DNA from: Pseudomonadota bacterium
Lineage (GTDB): Bacteria > Pseudomonadota > Gammaproteobacteria > Burkholderiales > SG8-39
Assembly (NCBI GenBank): GCA_021848555.1
Contig: JAJZUN010000137.1
Location: 1 to 7,113, forward strand
Direction: 5' to 3'
DNA: 7,113 bases
Part shown: positions 1 through 5,921 of the stretch, piece after piece
Layout of the letters: each line of letters starts with the position of its first letter
Position numbering within the stretch: the first letter of the stretch is position 1
Notes under the pieces: model-generated
Database searches by the model: none
What the model was told of the DNA's origin: nothing
What the model saw: the letters and a program-made list of their open reading frames with translations, nothing else
Position numbers and translations under genes: made by a program

Positions 1-2
1 GC

Positions 3-689
3 ATGCTGGTGGGCTATGCGATGGAGCGCATCGCCTACCGCCCCTTGCGCAATGCGCCGCGGCTGGCGCCGCTGATCACCGCGATCGGCATCTCCATCAT
101 CCTGCAGCATGTGGCTCTGCTGGTGTGGAGCCGCAACCCGCTCGCGTTTCCGCAGATCATTCCGTTCGTCACTTTCTCCGTCGGCGGAGCGATCATCAGC
201 GGCGTACAGATCGCGATCATCCTGATTTCGGTGCTGATGATGGGCGCGCTGACGTTCATGGTGTATCGCACCAAGCTCGGCATCGCCATGCGCGCGACCT
301 CGCAGAACCCGCAGGTGGCCGGCCTGATGGGCATAGATATCGACCGCGTCATCTCTTTTACTTTTATCGTCGGCGCCGCCCTGGCCGCGGTCGCCGGCGT
401 GATGGTCGGCACCTATTACGGCATTGCCCATTACGGCATGGGTTCGCTGTTGGGCATGAAAGCGTTCTCGGCTGCGGTGCTCGGCGGCATCGGCAATCTT
501 GCGGGCGCGATGCTGGGCGGCATCCTGCTCGGCATCGTCGAAGCCCTGGGTGCAGGCTATATCGGCGACCTGACCAATAATGTCTTCGGCAGCAATTACC
601 AGGACGTGTTCGCTTTCCTGGTGCTGATCGGTGTCCTGGTGTTCCGCCCCTCCGGGCTGCTGGGCGAGCGCGTCGGGGACCGGGCTTGA
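3..689 (+). CDS. livH: Branched-chain amino acid ABC transporter permease LivH (5' truncated by window)
   Basis: This is an inner-membrane permease subunit of a HAAT/Liv-type ABC importer; it pairs with LivM to form the translocation channel. The 228 visible residues are hydrophobic with several membrane segments (roughly 22-42, 64-87, 117-137, 153-182, 200-214). The run ERIAYRPLR followed by APLITAIGIS (residues 8-31) is typical of LivH. The cytoplasmic coupling loop reads RATSQNPQVAGLMGID (97-112), the LivH counterpart of the EAA loop that contacts the ATPases. The C-terminal VFRPSGLLGE is also typical. The family is usually about 290-310 residues, so roughly 70-80 N-terminal residues lie before the window; the ATG at base 3 is probably internal. 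The gene stops 34 bases before livM in the same operon. The substrate could be leucine/isoleucine/valine or another amide or carboxylate, because the binding protein is not visible. Confidence 0.93.
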   Translation: MLVGYAMERIAYRPLRNAPRLAPLITAIGISIILQHVALLVWSRNPLAFPQIIPFVTFSVGGAIISGVQIAIILISVLMMGALTFMVYRTKLGIAMRATSQNPQVAGLMGIDIDRVISFTFIVGAALAAVAGVMVGTYYGIAHYGMGSLLGMKAFSAAVLGGIGNLAGAMLGGILLGIVEALGAGYIGDLTNNVFGSNYQDVFAFLVLIGVLVFRPSGLLGERVGDRA

Positions 690-723
690 ACGACCGGGTG
701 CAACGGCGCATATGGGGCCGGCA

Positions 724-1785
724 ATGAATTTGTTCGCCGATGGCCGCAGGAAATGGGTGGGCGTGGCGCTGATCGCGCTCGCGCTGATCGGTCTGCCGTT
801 CGCGCTGGCCGCCGCCGGAACCGCGTGGGTGCGCATCGCCAATCTCGCCATCCTGTTCGCATTCCTGGCGCTGGGCCTGAATATCGTCGTCGGCTTCGCC
901 GGACTGCTCGACCTCGGCTACATCGCCTTCTATGGGGTGGGCGCCTATGTCTACGCGCTGCTCGCCTCGCCGCATTTCAATTTGCATCTGCCGTTTTGGG
1001 TGATTCTGCCCATAGGCGCGCTCGTCGCTTGCGTGTTCGGCGTGCTGCTCGGCGCGCCCACGCTCAAACTGCGCGGCGACTACCTCGCCATCGTCACCCT
1101 GGGTTTCGGCGAGATCGTGCGCATATTCCTCAACAACCTGTCGCAGCCGGTCAATATCACCAACGGCCCGCAGGGCATTTCGCGCATCGACCCGTTCAGC
1201 TTCGGCGCGTTCAATTTCAGCCGCAACGAGACCATCGCGGGGCTCGCGTTCTCCGGGCCGATCAAGTACTACTATCTGCTGCTGGCGTTGCTGCTGCTCG
1301 CGATCGTGGTCAATCTGCGGCTGCAGCACTCGCGCATCGGCCGCGCCTGGGAGGCGATACGCGAAGACGAGGTCGCGGCGCGGGCGATGGGCATCAACAC
1401 CACGCGCATCAAGCTGCTCGCGTTCGCCATGGGCGCCTCCTTCGGCGGCATCGCCGGCGGCATGTTCGCCGCGATCCAGGGCTTCATCAGCCCCGAGAGC
1501 TTCGTCCTGGTCGAATCGGTCATGGTGCTGTCGATGGTGGTGCTGGGCGGCATGGGCAACGTCTGGGGCGTAGTTCTCGGAGCGGTGCTGCTGACATTCG
1601 TGCCCGAGTTGCTGCGCGACTGGGTGCAGCCGGTGCAGCAGTCTCTGTTCGGGCGCACGCTGATCGAGCCGGAGGTGATCCGCATGCTGCTGTTCGGCCT
1701 GGCGCTGGTGCTGATGATGCTGTTCCGGCCGGCGGGACTGCTGCCGTCGGCGGTGCGCAAACGCGAGCTGGCCAAGGCAGAATGA
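724..1785 (+). CDS. livM: Branched-chain amino acid ABC transporter permease LivM
   Basis: This is the second membrane permease of the Liv importer, 353 residues from the chosen start. It is strongly hydrophobic, with an N-terminal membrane segment at about 12-31. Family motifs are GLNIVVGFAGLLDLGYIAFY (51-70), LRGDYLAIVTLGFGEIVRI (116-134) and TNGPQGI (146-152). The cytoplasmic coupling loop GRAWEAIREDEVAARAMGIN (206-225) is the EAA-like contact with the ATPases. The C-terminal FRPAGLLP repeats the end motif of LivH. The frame is open further upstream to 631, but that part overlaps livH. Start 724 is preferred because a GGGG stretch lies 6 bases before it; an in-frame ATG at 712 would add four residues (MGPA) and cannot be excluded. 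The stop overlaps the livG start as ATGA, which suggests translational coupling. Confidence 0.93.
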   Translation: MNLFADGRRKWVGVALIALALIGLPFALAAAGTAWVRIANLAILFAFLALGLNIVVGFAGLLDLGYIAFYGVGAYVYALLASPHFNLHLPFWVILPIGALVACVFGVLLGAPTLKLRGDYLAIVTLGFGEIVRIFLNNLSQPVNITNGPQGISRIDPFSFGAFNFSRNETIAGLAFSGPIKYYYLLLALLLLAIVVNLRLQHSRIGRAWEAIREDEVAARAMGINTTRIKLLAFAMGASFGGIAGGMFAAIQGFISPESFVLVESVMVLSMVVLGGMGNVWGVVLGAVLLTFVPELLRDWVQPVQQSLFGRTLIEPEVIRMLLFGLALVLMMLFRPAGLLPSAVRKRELAKAE

Positions 1786-2546
1786 ATCAGGCGCTGCTCG
1801 AATGCGCGGGTGTGGACAAGCGCTTTGGCGGCGTGCTTGCGCTGGCCGAGGTCGGTTTCAGCATCAGGCGCGGCGAAATCTACGGGCTGATCGGACCCAA
1901 CGGCGCGGGCAAGACCACGCTGTTCAACGCGCTTACCGGAATCTACCCCTGCGATGCGGGCGGCTTCAGCTTCGACGGCGCGACGCTTGCGGGTTTGCGC
2001 CCGGACCAGATCGCGGCGCGCGGCATTGCGCGCACGTTCCAGAATATCCGCCTGTTCGGCAATCTCTCCGCCCTGGACAACGTGATGATAGGGCGCCATG
2101 TGCGCACGCGCGCCGGCGTGTTCGGCGCGATCCTGCGCACGCGCGCCACGCGCGCAGAAGAGGCGGCGATCGAGCAGCGCGCGCTGGAGCTGCTCGGCTA
2201 CGTCGGCATCGCCGCGCGCGCCAACGACGTGGCGCGTCAGCTGCCTTACGGCGACCAGCGGCGGCTGGAGATCGCACGCGCCCTTGCCACCGAGCCCAAG
2301 CTGCTGGCGCTGGACGAGCCGGCCGCCGGCATGAACGCGACCGAAACGCTGGAGCTGAAAAAATTGCTCGAACGCGTGCGTGCCGACGGCACCACCATCC
2401 TGCTGATCGAGCACGACATGAAACTGGTCATGGGCCTGTGCGACCGCGTACTCGTACTCGACTACGGCCGCAAGATCGCCGAGGGCCCGCCGCGCGAGGT
2501 GCAGCGCGACCCGCGTGTGATCGAGGCGTATCTGGGGGCGGCATGA
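1782..2546 (+). CDS. livG: Branched-chain amino acid ABC transporter ATP-binding protein LivG
   Basis: This is a cytoplasmic ATPase of the Liv importer, 254 residues and full length for the family. Visible nucleotide-binding motifs are Walker A GPNGAGKTT (38-46), the Q-loop in RTFQNIRLF (Q87), a LivG-style signature LPYGDQRRLEIARAL (154-168) in place of canonical LSGGQ, Walker B LLALDEP (174-180), PAAGMN just after it, and the switch histidine in LLIEHDM (H211). The deviant signature and the PAAGMN run are normal for LivG and separate it from LivF. The start codon overlaps the livM stop (ATGA at 1782-1785). The C-terminal VIEAYLGAA is the usual family ending. It should work as a heterodimer with LivF under the LivH/LivM pore. 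Confidence 0.95.
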   Translation: MNQALLECAGVDKRFGGVLALAEVGFSIRRGEIYGLIGPNGAGKTTLFNALTGIYPCDAGGFSFDGATLAGLRPDQIAARGIARTFQNIRLFGNLSALDNVMIGRHVRTRAGVFGAILRTRATRAEEAAIEQRALELLGYVGIAARANDVARQLPYGDQRRLEIARALATEPKLLALDEPAAGMNATETLELKKLLERVRADGTTILLIEHDMKLVMGLCDRVLVLDYGRKIAEGPPREVQRDPRVIEAYLGAA

Positions 2547-2662
2547 GCAGGGAGCAGGGGCCCCAGCCGCGGGATGGGGATGCGACCGGCCGCGATTGCC
2601 GTCGGACGCCGACAGTGCCGATGCTCGAAACACGAAAATGGATCGGAGGCGGCGGGGCATGA
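2543..2662 (+). other. 39-codon frame bridging livG and livF, possible coupling leader
   Basis: The gap between livG and livF contains a frame that starts with an ATGA overlap on the livG stop (2543-2546) and ends with an ATGA overlap on the livF start (2659-2662). It would encode 39 residues, polar and Arg/Gly-rich, beginning MSREQGPQPR and ending in a run of four glycines and alanine. I recognise no domain. Codon choice (AGG, CGA, ACA, GGG) is unlike the neighbouring genes, which argues that the peptide itself is not under selection. It may be a translated spacer that carries ribosomes from livG to livF, or chance. livF has its own good ribosome binding site within this stretch, so coupling is not strictly needed. 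The gap also holds a small inverted repeat, GTCGG-ACG-CCGAC at 2601-2613. Confidence 0.25.
2645..2649 (+). promoter_or_regulatory. Shine-Dalgarno site of livF
   Basis: GGAGG lies 9 bases before the ATG at 2659. It fixes the livF start there, rather than at the in-frame ATGs at 2596 or 2638, which would add non-conserved polar residues before the first beta strand of the ATPase. Confidence 0.8.
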
Positions 2663-3375
2663 ACCTGTTGGAGCTTAACCAGCTCGAGATTTCCTACGGC
2701 GGCATCAAAGCGGTCAAGGGCATAAATCTCAGCGTGGCCAAAGGAGAGCTGGTGTGCCTGATCGGCACCAACGGCGCAGGCAAGACCACCACGCTCAAGG
2801 CCATCGCCGGATTGCTGCCGGTGGCGGCAGATGCAATCGTCTACGACGGCGCGCCGATCGGCGGCAGGCGCGCGTTCGAACTGGTGCGCCGCGGCCTGGC
2901 TCTGGTGCCGGAGGGCCGCGGCGTATTCGGCCAGCTCACGGTCGAGGAGAACCTCGCCATGGGTGCCTATGTGCGCAGCGATGCCGCGGCGGTGAAGCTG
3001 GACCTGGAGCGCGTGTTCAGCCTGTTCCCACGCCTGGCCGAGCGCCGCAGACAGTCCGCCGGCACGCTGTCCGGCGGTGAACAGCAGATGCTCGCGATCG
3101 GGCGCGCGCTCATGAGCCGGCCGAAGCTCTTGTTGCTGGACGAGCCCAGCATGGGCCTTGCGCCGCTGATGGTGCAGAAGATTTTCGAAACCATACTCGC
3201 CGTGGCGCAGGAAGGGGTGACCATACTGCTGGTGGAACAGAATGCGCGCCTGGCGTTGGAGGTCGGCAGCCGCGGCTATGTCATGGAAACCGGCTTGATT
3301 ACCTTGTCGGGGCCGGCGCGCGAACTGCTGACGGACCCGAAAGTGCGCGCCGCCTATCTGGGCGAGGCCGACTAG
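2659..3375 (+). CDS. livF: Branched-chain amino acid ABC transporter ATP-binding protein LivF
   Basis: This is the second cytoplasmic ATPase of the Liv importer, 238 residues and full length. Visible motifs are Walker A GTNGAGKTT (36-44), LVPEGRGVF (82-90) at the Q-loop region as is usual in LivF, the canonical signature LSGGEQQ (137-143), Walker B LLLLDEP (157-163) followed by SMGLAP, and LLVEQN (190-195). In this last motif glutamine takes the usual switch-histidine place; this is normal for LivF and is not a defect. The start was chosen from the GGAGG at 2645-2649 and homology to the family start MxLLE. It is the last gene of the visible liv run. The spacing from livG (about 112 bases) is larger than elsewhere in the operon. 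No clear rho-independent terminator follows; only a short GC hairpin without a T-run is seen at 3376-3388. Confidence 0.95.
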   Translation: MNLLELNQLEISYGGIKAVKGINLSVAKGELVCLIGTNGAGKTTTLKAIAGLLPVAADAIVYDGAPIGGRRAFELVRRGLALVPEGRGVFGQLTVEENLAMGAYVRSDAAAVKLDLERVFSLFPRLAERRRQSAGTLSGGEQQMLAIGRALMSRPKLLLLDEPSMGLAPLMVQKIFETILAVAQEGVTILLVEQNARLALEVGSRGYVMETGLITLSGPARELLTDPKVRAAYLGEAD

Positions 3376-3411
3376 GCGCCGCCGGCGCGCGACTGGCCGA
3401 CCGCCTCGCCG

Positions 3412-3513
3412 CTAAAGCCCGAGCAGGTTGGTCAGGCAGTGCTGCTTGAGCCGCTCGGGAGCGATCACGAACACGGGGTGCAGGAAAATCTGCAGCCCGA
3501 GCGCCTCGATGCG
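3412..3513 (-). pseudogene. Remnant of an ACMSD / amidohydrolase-2 family gene
   Basis: On the minus strand a short frame of 33 codons ending in TAG at 3412-3414 reads as plausible protein. It begins RIEALGLQIFLHPV and continues through a PERLKQH and NLLGL segment. The pattern 'ALGL-x-IF-L-HP ... ERL ... NLLG' matches the core of metal-dependent amidohydrolases of the aminocarboxymuconate-semialdehyde decarboxylase type, where the His of the HP pair is a metal ligand and the family continues 'G-x-P' after NLLG. Here the match breaks immediately at LGL-stop, and upstream the frame meets a stop (TGA, 3535-3537). A neighbouring frame starting with ATG at 3538, preceded by AGAAAGGA, joins the region out of frame and might be part of the same decayed gene. 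The family is normally around 300 residues, so this is at most a tenth of it. It is co-directional with the reductase upstream. The family match is from memory of its motifs, not from a search. Confidence 0.55.
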
Positions 3514-3622
3514 GCTCGGTCGGGTGCTGCGCGTTCATCTCATCCTTTCTTGCGTCATTGTTCGTTGCTCGGCACGCAGCGCGGTGCTCGTAGTCGCATC
3601 CGCGCGCAGTGCCGTTGCGCCG

Positions 3623-4654
3623 CTATTTTACTTTGGCCAAGTCGGCCTCAGTGGTGAAGGAGTCGGCATAGAACTCCTCCTGCGGCAGCGCGCACAGCGC
3701 GCAGAAATCGCGCCGCGCGGCCTCGATCACGACCGGTGCACCGCAGGCATAGACCTGGTGCCCGGACAGATCGGGAAAGTCTTCGATCACGGCGCGATGG
3801 ACGAAACCGCTGCGTCCGCGCCACGCGTCCTCGGGCGGCGCGTCCGATACTACCGGCACATAGCGGATATGCGCGTGTTTTTCCGCCCATTCGCGCGCGA
3901 GCGCGTCCAGGTACAGATCGCGCGGGCGGCGCCCGCCCCAATACAGGGTCATCGGACGCGTCAGGCCCTGGTGCAGCGCGTGCTCGACGATCGCCTTGAT
4001 CGGCGCAAAACCGGTACCGCTCGCGAGCAGCACCATGGGCTTGTCGCTGTCTTCGCGCAGGAAGAACGTGCCGTGCGGCCCTTCGAAGCGCAGGATGTCG
4101 CGCGCCTTCATTTTTTCGAACACGTGGTCGGTGAACAGGCCGCCGGCCAGATGGCGCACATGGATTTGCAGCAGCGCATCGTCGTGCGGGGCGTTCGCCA
4201 GCGAATAGCTGCGGCGCTTGCCGTCCTTCAGCAGGAACTCGATATACTGCCCGGCGAGGTATTGCAGGCGCTCGTTTGCGGGAAGCTTGAGCGCGATCAC
4301 GGCCACGTCCGATGCGGGCCGGTCTATGCTCTGCACGCGGCAGGGCAGGATTTTGATCTGCTGGTCCTTGATCGCGCCGACCTCGCGGCATTCGATCACG
4401 ATGTCTTCGAGCGGGCGCGCAACGCAGAACAGCGCCAAGCCGCTCGCCTGTTCGGCGGCCGTCAGTGCAGTGTCCGAATGCTTGCCGTAATCGACTTTGC
4501 CCTCGAGCAGCTTGCCCTTGCAGCTGCCGCAGGCGCCATTGCGGCAGCCATAGGCGAGGCTGAAGCCCTCGCGCAGCGCGGCGACGAGCACGGTCTCGTC
4601 GGGCTGGACCTGGAAACAGTGGCCGCTGGGGCAGATAGTGACTTGATGGGACAT
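3623..4654 (-). CDS. Ferredoxin-fused NAD(P)H reductase (CDP-6-deoxy-3,4-glucoseen reductase-like)
   Basis: This is a 343-residue iron-sulfur flavoprotein that should pass electrons from NAD(P)H through FAD to a [2Fe-2S] cluster and on to a partner. The N-terminal plant-type ferredoxin domain (about 1-95) has the four cluster cysteines C37, C42, C45 (C-x4-C-x2-C) and C77. The FAD domain (about 100-200) has the RSYS motif (148-151) and the GGLFTDHVF run (171-179). The NAD(P) domain (about 205-335) has GTGFAPI (213-219), YACGAP (302-307) and the terminal EEFYADSF (326-333). The layout matches AscD/E3, DmpP/MmoC and similar oxygenase reductases. Betaproteobacterial homologues are commonly labelled glucoseen reductase, but no deoxysugar genes are visible here, so the true partner is unknown. 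Start 4654 is chosen because the ferredoxin domain begins there (MSHQVTI); the frame stays open upstream only over the divergent SDR gene. No strong Shine-Dalgarno is seen. It is divergent from the SDR gene and convergent with livF. Confidence 0.9.
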   Translation of the reverse strand: MSHQVTICPSGHCFQVQPDETVLVAALREGFSLAYGCRNGACGSCKGKLLEGKVDYGKHSDTALTAAEQASGLALFCVARPLEDIVIECREVGAIKDQQIKILPCRVQSIDRPASDVAVIALKLPANERLQYLAGQYIEFLLKDGKRRSYSLANAPHDDALLQIHVRHLAGGLFTDHVFEKMKARDILRFEGPHGTFFLREDSDKPMVLLASGTGFAPIKAIVEHALHQGLTRPMTLYWGGRRPRDLYLDALAREWAEKHAHIRYVPVVSDAPPEDAWRGRSGFVHRAVIEDFPDLSGHQVYACGAPVVIEAARRDFCALCALPQEEFYADSFTTEADLAKVK

Positions 4655-4659
4655 GGACG

Positions 4660-4686
4660 ATACTAGGGTGACAAGAGCAGGTACAA
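4660..4686 (-). promoter_or_regulatory. Candidate promoter of the reductase gene
   Basis: Read on the minus strand, TTGTAC (4681-4686) is followed 15 bases later by TAGTAT (4660-4665), five bases before the start codon. The spacer is shorter than the usual 17, and the -10 is so close to the ATG that the transcript would have almost no leader. The element overlaps the -10 box of the opposite promoter. Confidence 0.3.
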
Positions 4687-4687
4687 T
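4682..4687 (+). promoter_or_regulatory. Candidate -10 box for the SDR-cutA-dsbD run
   Basis: TACAAT differs from TATAAT at one base and lies six bases before the ATG at 4694, so transcription would be expected to begin at or next to the start codon. No convincing -35 is seen at 16-18 bases upstream, and no Shine-Dalgarno is at the normal distance (the nearest purine run, GAGCAGG at 4675-4681, is 12 bases away). Since the upstream neighbour is divergent, a promoter is needed in this 39-base gap or inside the reductase gene. Confidence 0.45.
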
Positions 4688-4693
4688 TTTACT

Positions 4694-5563
4694 ATGAAGA
4701 AGCTGCTCATCGTTGGTTGCGGCGATATTGCCCAGCGCGCGCTGCCGCAGCTCGCGCGCGAGTACGAGGTATTCGGTCTGGTGCGCAGCGCCGCCCAGGC
4801 CGAGCGCATTGCCGCGCTGGGCGCAACACCGATCTTGGGCGATCTCGACCACCCGGCCACGCTGGCGCCGCTGGCACAGGCAGCGCAGCTGGTATTGCAT
4901 CTGGCGCCGCCGGCGGACAGCGGCGAGCGCGACCAGCGCAGCGCCAACCTGATCGCCGCGCTCGCGCCGCGCCCGCCCGAGCGGCTGGTCTACATCAGCA
5001 CCAGCGGCGTCTACGGGGATTGCGGCGGCGCCTGGGTGGACGAGGAGCGGCCGCTGGCGCCGCGCACCGCGCGCGGCGCGCGCCGCGCCGATGCCGAGAG
5101 CACGCTGCTCGCCTGGGGCGGGCAGCACGGCGTGACCGTGAGCGTGCTGCGCGTGCCCGGCATCTATGCCGCCGAGCGCCTGCCCTTGGCGCAGCTCAAG
5201 CGCGGCGCGCCGGTATTGCGCGCCGAGGACGACGTGTATACCAATCACATCCACGCCGATGACCTAGCCGCGATCTGCGCGACGGCGCTGGCGCGCGCAG
5301 CGTCCGGCCGCGTATACAATGCGAGCGACGACAGCGAGATGAAAATGGGCGATTACTTCGATCTGGTGGCCGACCGCGCCCGGCTGCCGCGGCCGCCGCG
5401 GATCACGCGCGCCGCAGCCGAGGCGGGCGCAATTTCGGAGGGCCTGCTGTCCTTCATGCGCGAATCGCGCCGCCTGGTCAACACGCGCATGAAAACCGAG
5501 CTGGGTGTGCGCCTGCGCTACCCCAGCGTCTACGAGGGCGTGCCGGCGATTGTCGCCGGCTGA
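4694..5563 (+). CDS. Atypical SDR / NAD-dependent epimerase-like protein (YeeZ-like)
   Basis: This is a 289-residue Rossmann-fold protein of the extended short-chain dehydrogenase superfamily; its substrate is unknown. The N-terminal nucleotide-binding loop is IVGCGDIAQR (6-15), where the third glycine of GxxGxxG-type loops is Ala. GDLDHP (49-54) and VLHLAPP (67-73) follow the fold. The active-site strand reads LVYISTSGVYGD (98-109). The usual YxxxK catalytic lysine is not evident: the position after the GVYG loop is an Arg-rich stretch (about 124-134) then DAESTLL, as in atypical SDRs of the YeeZ kind. LRVPGIY (152-158) and NHIHADDLA (184-192) are further family signatures. It may therefore bind NAD(P) without being a standard dehydrogenase. 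The ATG at 4694 is the only sensible start and lacks a Shine-Dalgarno. It leads a run with cutA (15-base gap) and dsbD. Confidence 0.85.
   Translation: MKKLLIVGCGDIAQRALPQLAREYEVFGLVRSAAQAERIAALGATPILGDLDHPATLAPLAQAAQLVLHLAPPADSGERDQRSANLIAALAPRPPERLVYISTSGVYGDCGGAWVDEERPLAPRTARGARRADAESTLLAWGGQHGVTVSVLRVPGIYAAERLPLAQLKRGAPVLRAEDDVYTNHIHADDLAAICATALARAASGRVYNASDDSEMKMGDYFDLVADRARLPRPPRITRAAAEAGAISEGLLSFMRESRRLVNTRMKTELGVRLRYPSVYEGVPAIVAG
5542..5560. repeat. Perfect 8-bp inverted repeat at the SDR stop codon
   Basis: GCCGGCGA, a TTG loop, then TCGCCGGC; the right arm ends one base before the TGA stop. It codes for the last residues of the protein (P-A-I-V-A-G). No T-run follows, so it is not a classic terminator; it could slow exonucleases or ribosomes, or be chance in GC-rich coding DNA. 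Confidence 0.5.
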
Positions 5564-5578
5564 AGCGCCCACTCAGCC

Positions 5579-5908
5579 ATGGATGGCGTGCTCGTGTTCA
5601 CCAATCTGCCGGATCGCGAAAGCGCGGAAAAACTCGCTACCCTGCTGATCGAGCGGCGGCTGGCCGCCTGCGTCAACATTCTCGCTCCCTGCAGCTCGGT
5701 CTACCGCTGGCAGGGCGAAATCCAGCACGACGAGGAGCATCCGCTGCTGATCAAGACGGCGCAGGACCGTTATGCCGAGCTCGAAGCGGCGATCCGCGCC
5801 CACCATCCGTATGAACTCCCGGAGATCATTGCGGTCCCATTAACCTATGCCCTGCCTGCCTATTTGCGCTGGGTCGAGTCCGAAACGCGCGCCGGCGCGC
5901 CGGCCTGA
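5579..5908 (+). CDS. cutA: Divalent cation tolerance protein CutA
   Basis: This is a small cytoplasmic protein of 109 residues that forms trimers in this family and is linked to copper and other divalent metal tolerance; its exact role is unsettled. The sequence starts VLVFTNLPDRESAEKLA (4-20). The central hallmark is CVNI (31-34) followed by SSVYRWQGEI (39-48), then E-x2-PLLIKT (53-60). The C-terminal hallmark HHPYELPEIIAVP (75-87) is complete. C31 is the conserved family cysteine; C38 is an additional one. The length is typical. The start at 5579 fits the family start and lies 15 bases after the SDR stop, without a clear Shine-Dalgarno, so translation may depend on ribosomes finishing the upstream gene. 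cutA next to dsbD is a known proteobacterial arrangement (the E. coli cutA locus includes dsbD). Confidence 0.95.
   Translation: MDGVLVFTNLPDRESAEKLATLLIERRLAACVNILAPCSSVYRWQGEIQHDEEHPLLIKTAQDRYAELEAAIRAHHPYELPEIIAVPLTYALPAYLRWVESETRAGAPA
5891..5904. repeat. 14-bp perfect palindrome at the cutA stop codon
   Basis: GCCGGCGCGCCGGC is self-complementary and ends one base before the cutA TGA. It resembles the arms of the inverted repeat at the end of the preceding gene (both begin GCCGGCG and end CGCCGGC). No T-run follows. Confidence 0.5.
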
Positions 5909-5921
5909 CCCCACCTCCCCT

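Noticed and set aside
364..1329. Long minus-strand open frame of 321 codons opposite livH/livM
   Set aside because: It is antisense to two clear permease genes, and its Arg/Gln-rich composition is what GC-rich codon bias produces on the opposite strand.
2101..2147. Exact 14-base direct repeat (TGCGCACGCGCGCC at 2101 and 2134) within livG
   Set aside because: The copies are 33 bases apart in frame and encode RTRA twice in a variable Arg-rich loop normal for LivG; codon bias is enough to explain it.
2596..2658. Longer livF with an N-terminal extension of 21 residues
   Set aside because: The extension is polar and not like the family, and the GGAGG at 2645-2649 points to the ATG at 2659.
3376..3388. 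Short hairpin GCGCC-GCC-GGCGC directly after livF as terminator
   Set aside because: The stem is only 5 bp and no T-run follows. A second weak candidate at 3604-3620, followed by TATTTTACTTT after three bases, also has only a 5-bp stem.
4655..5254. Upstream extension of the reductase frame by about 200 codons
   Set aside because: It lies antisense over the SDR gene, and the ferredoxin domain starts exactly at the ATG ending at 4654.
5555..5564. GCCGGCTGAA resembling the neisserial DNA uptake sequence GCCGTCTGAA
   Set aside because: One mismatch, a single copy, and it is explained by the inverted repeat plus the stop codon.
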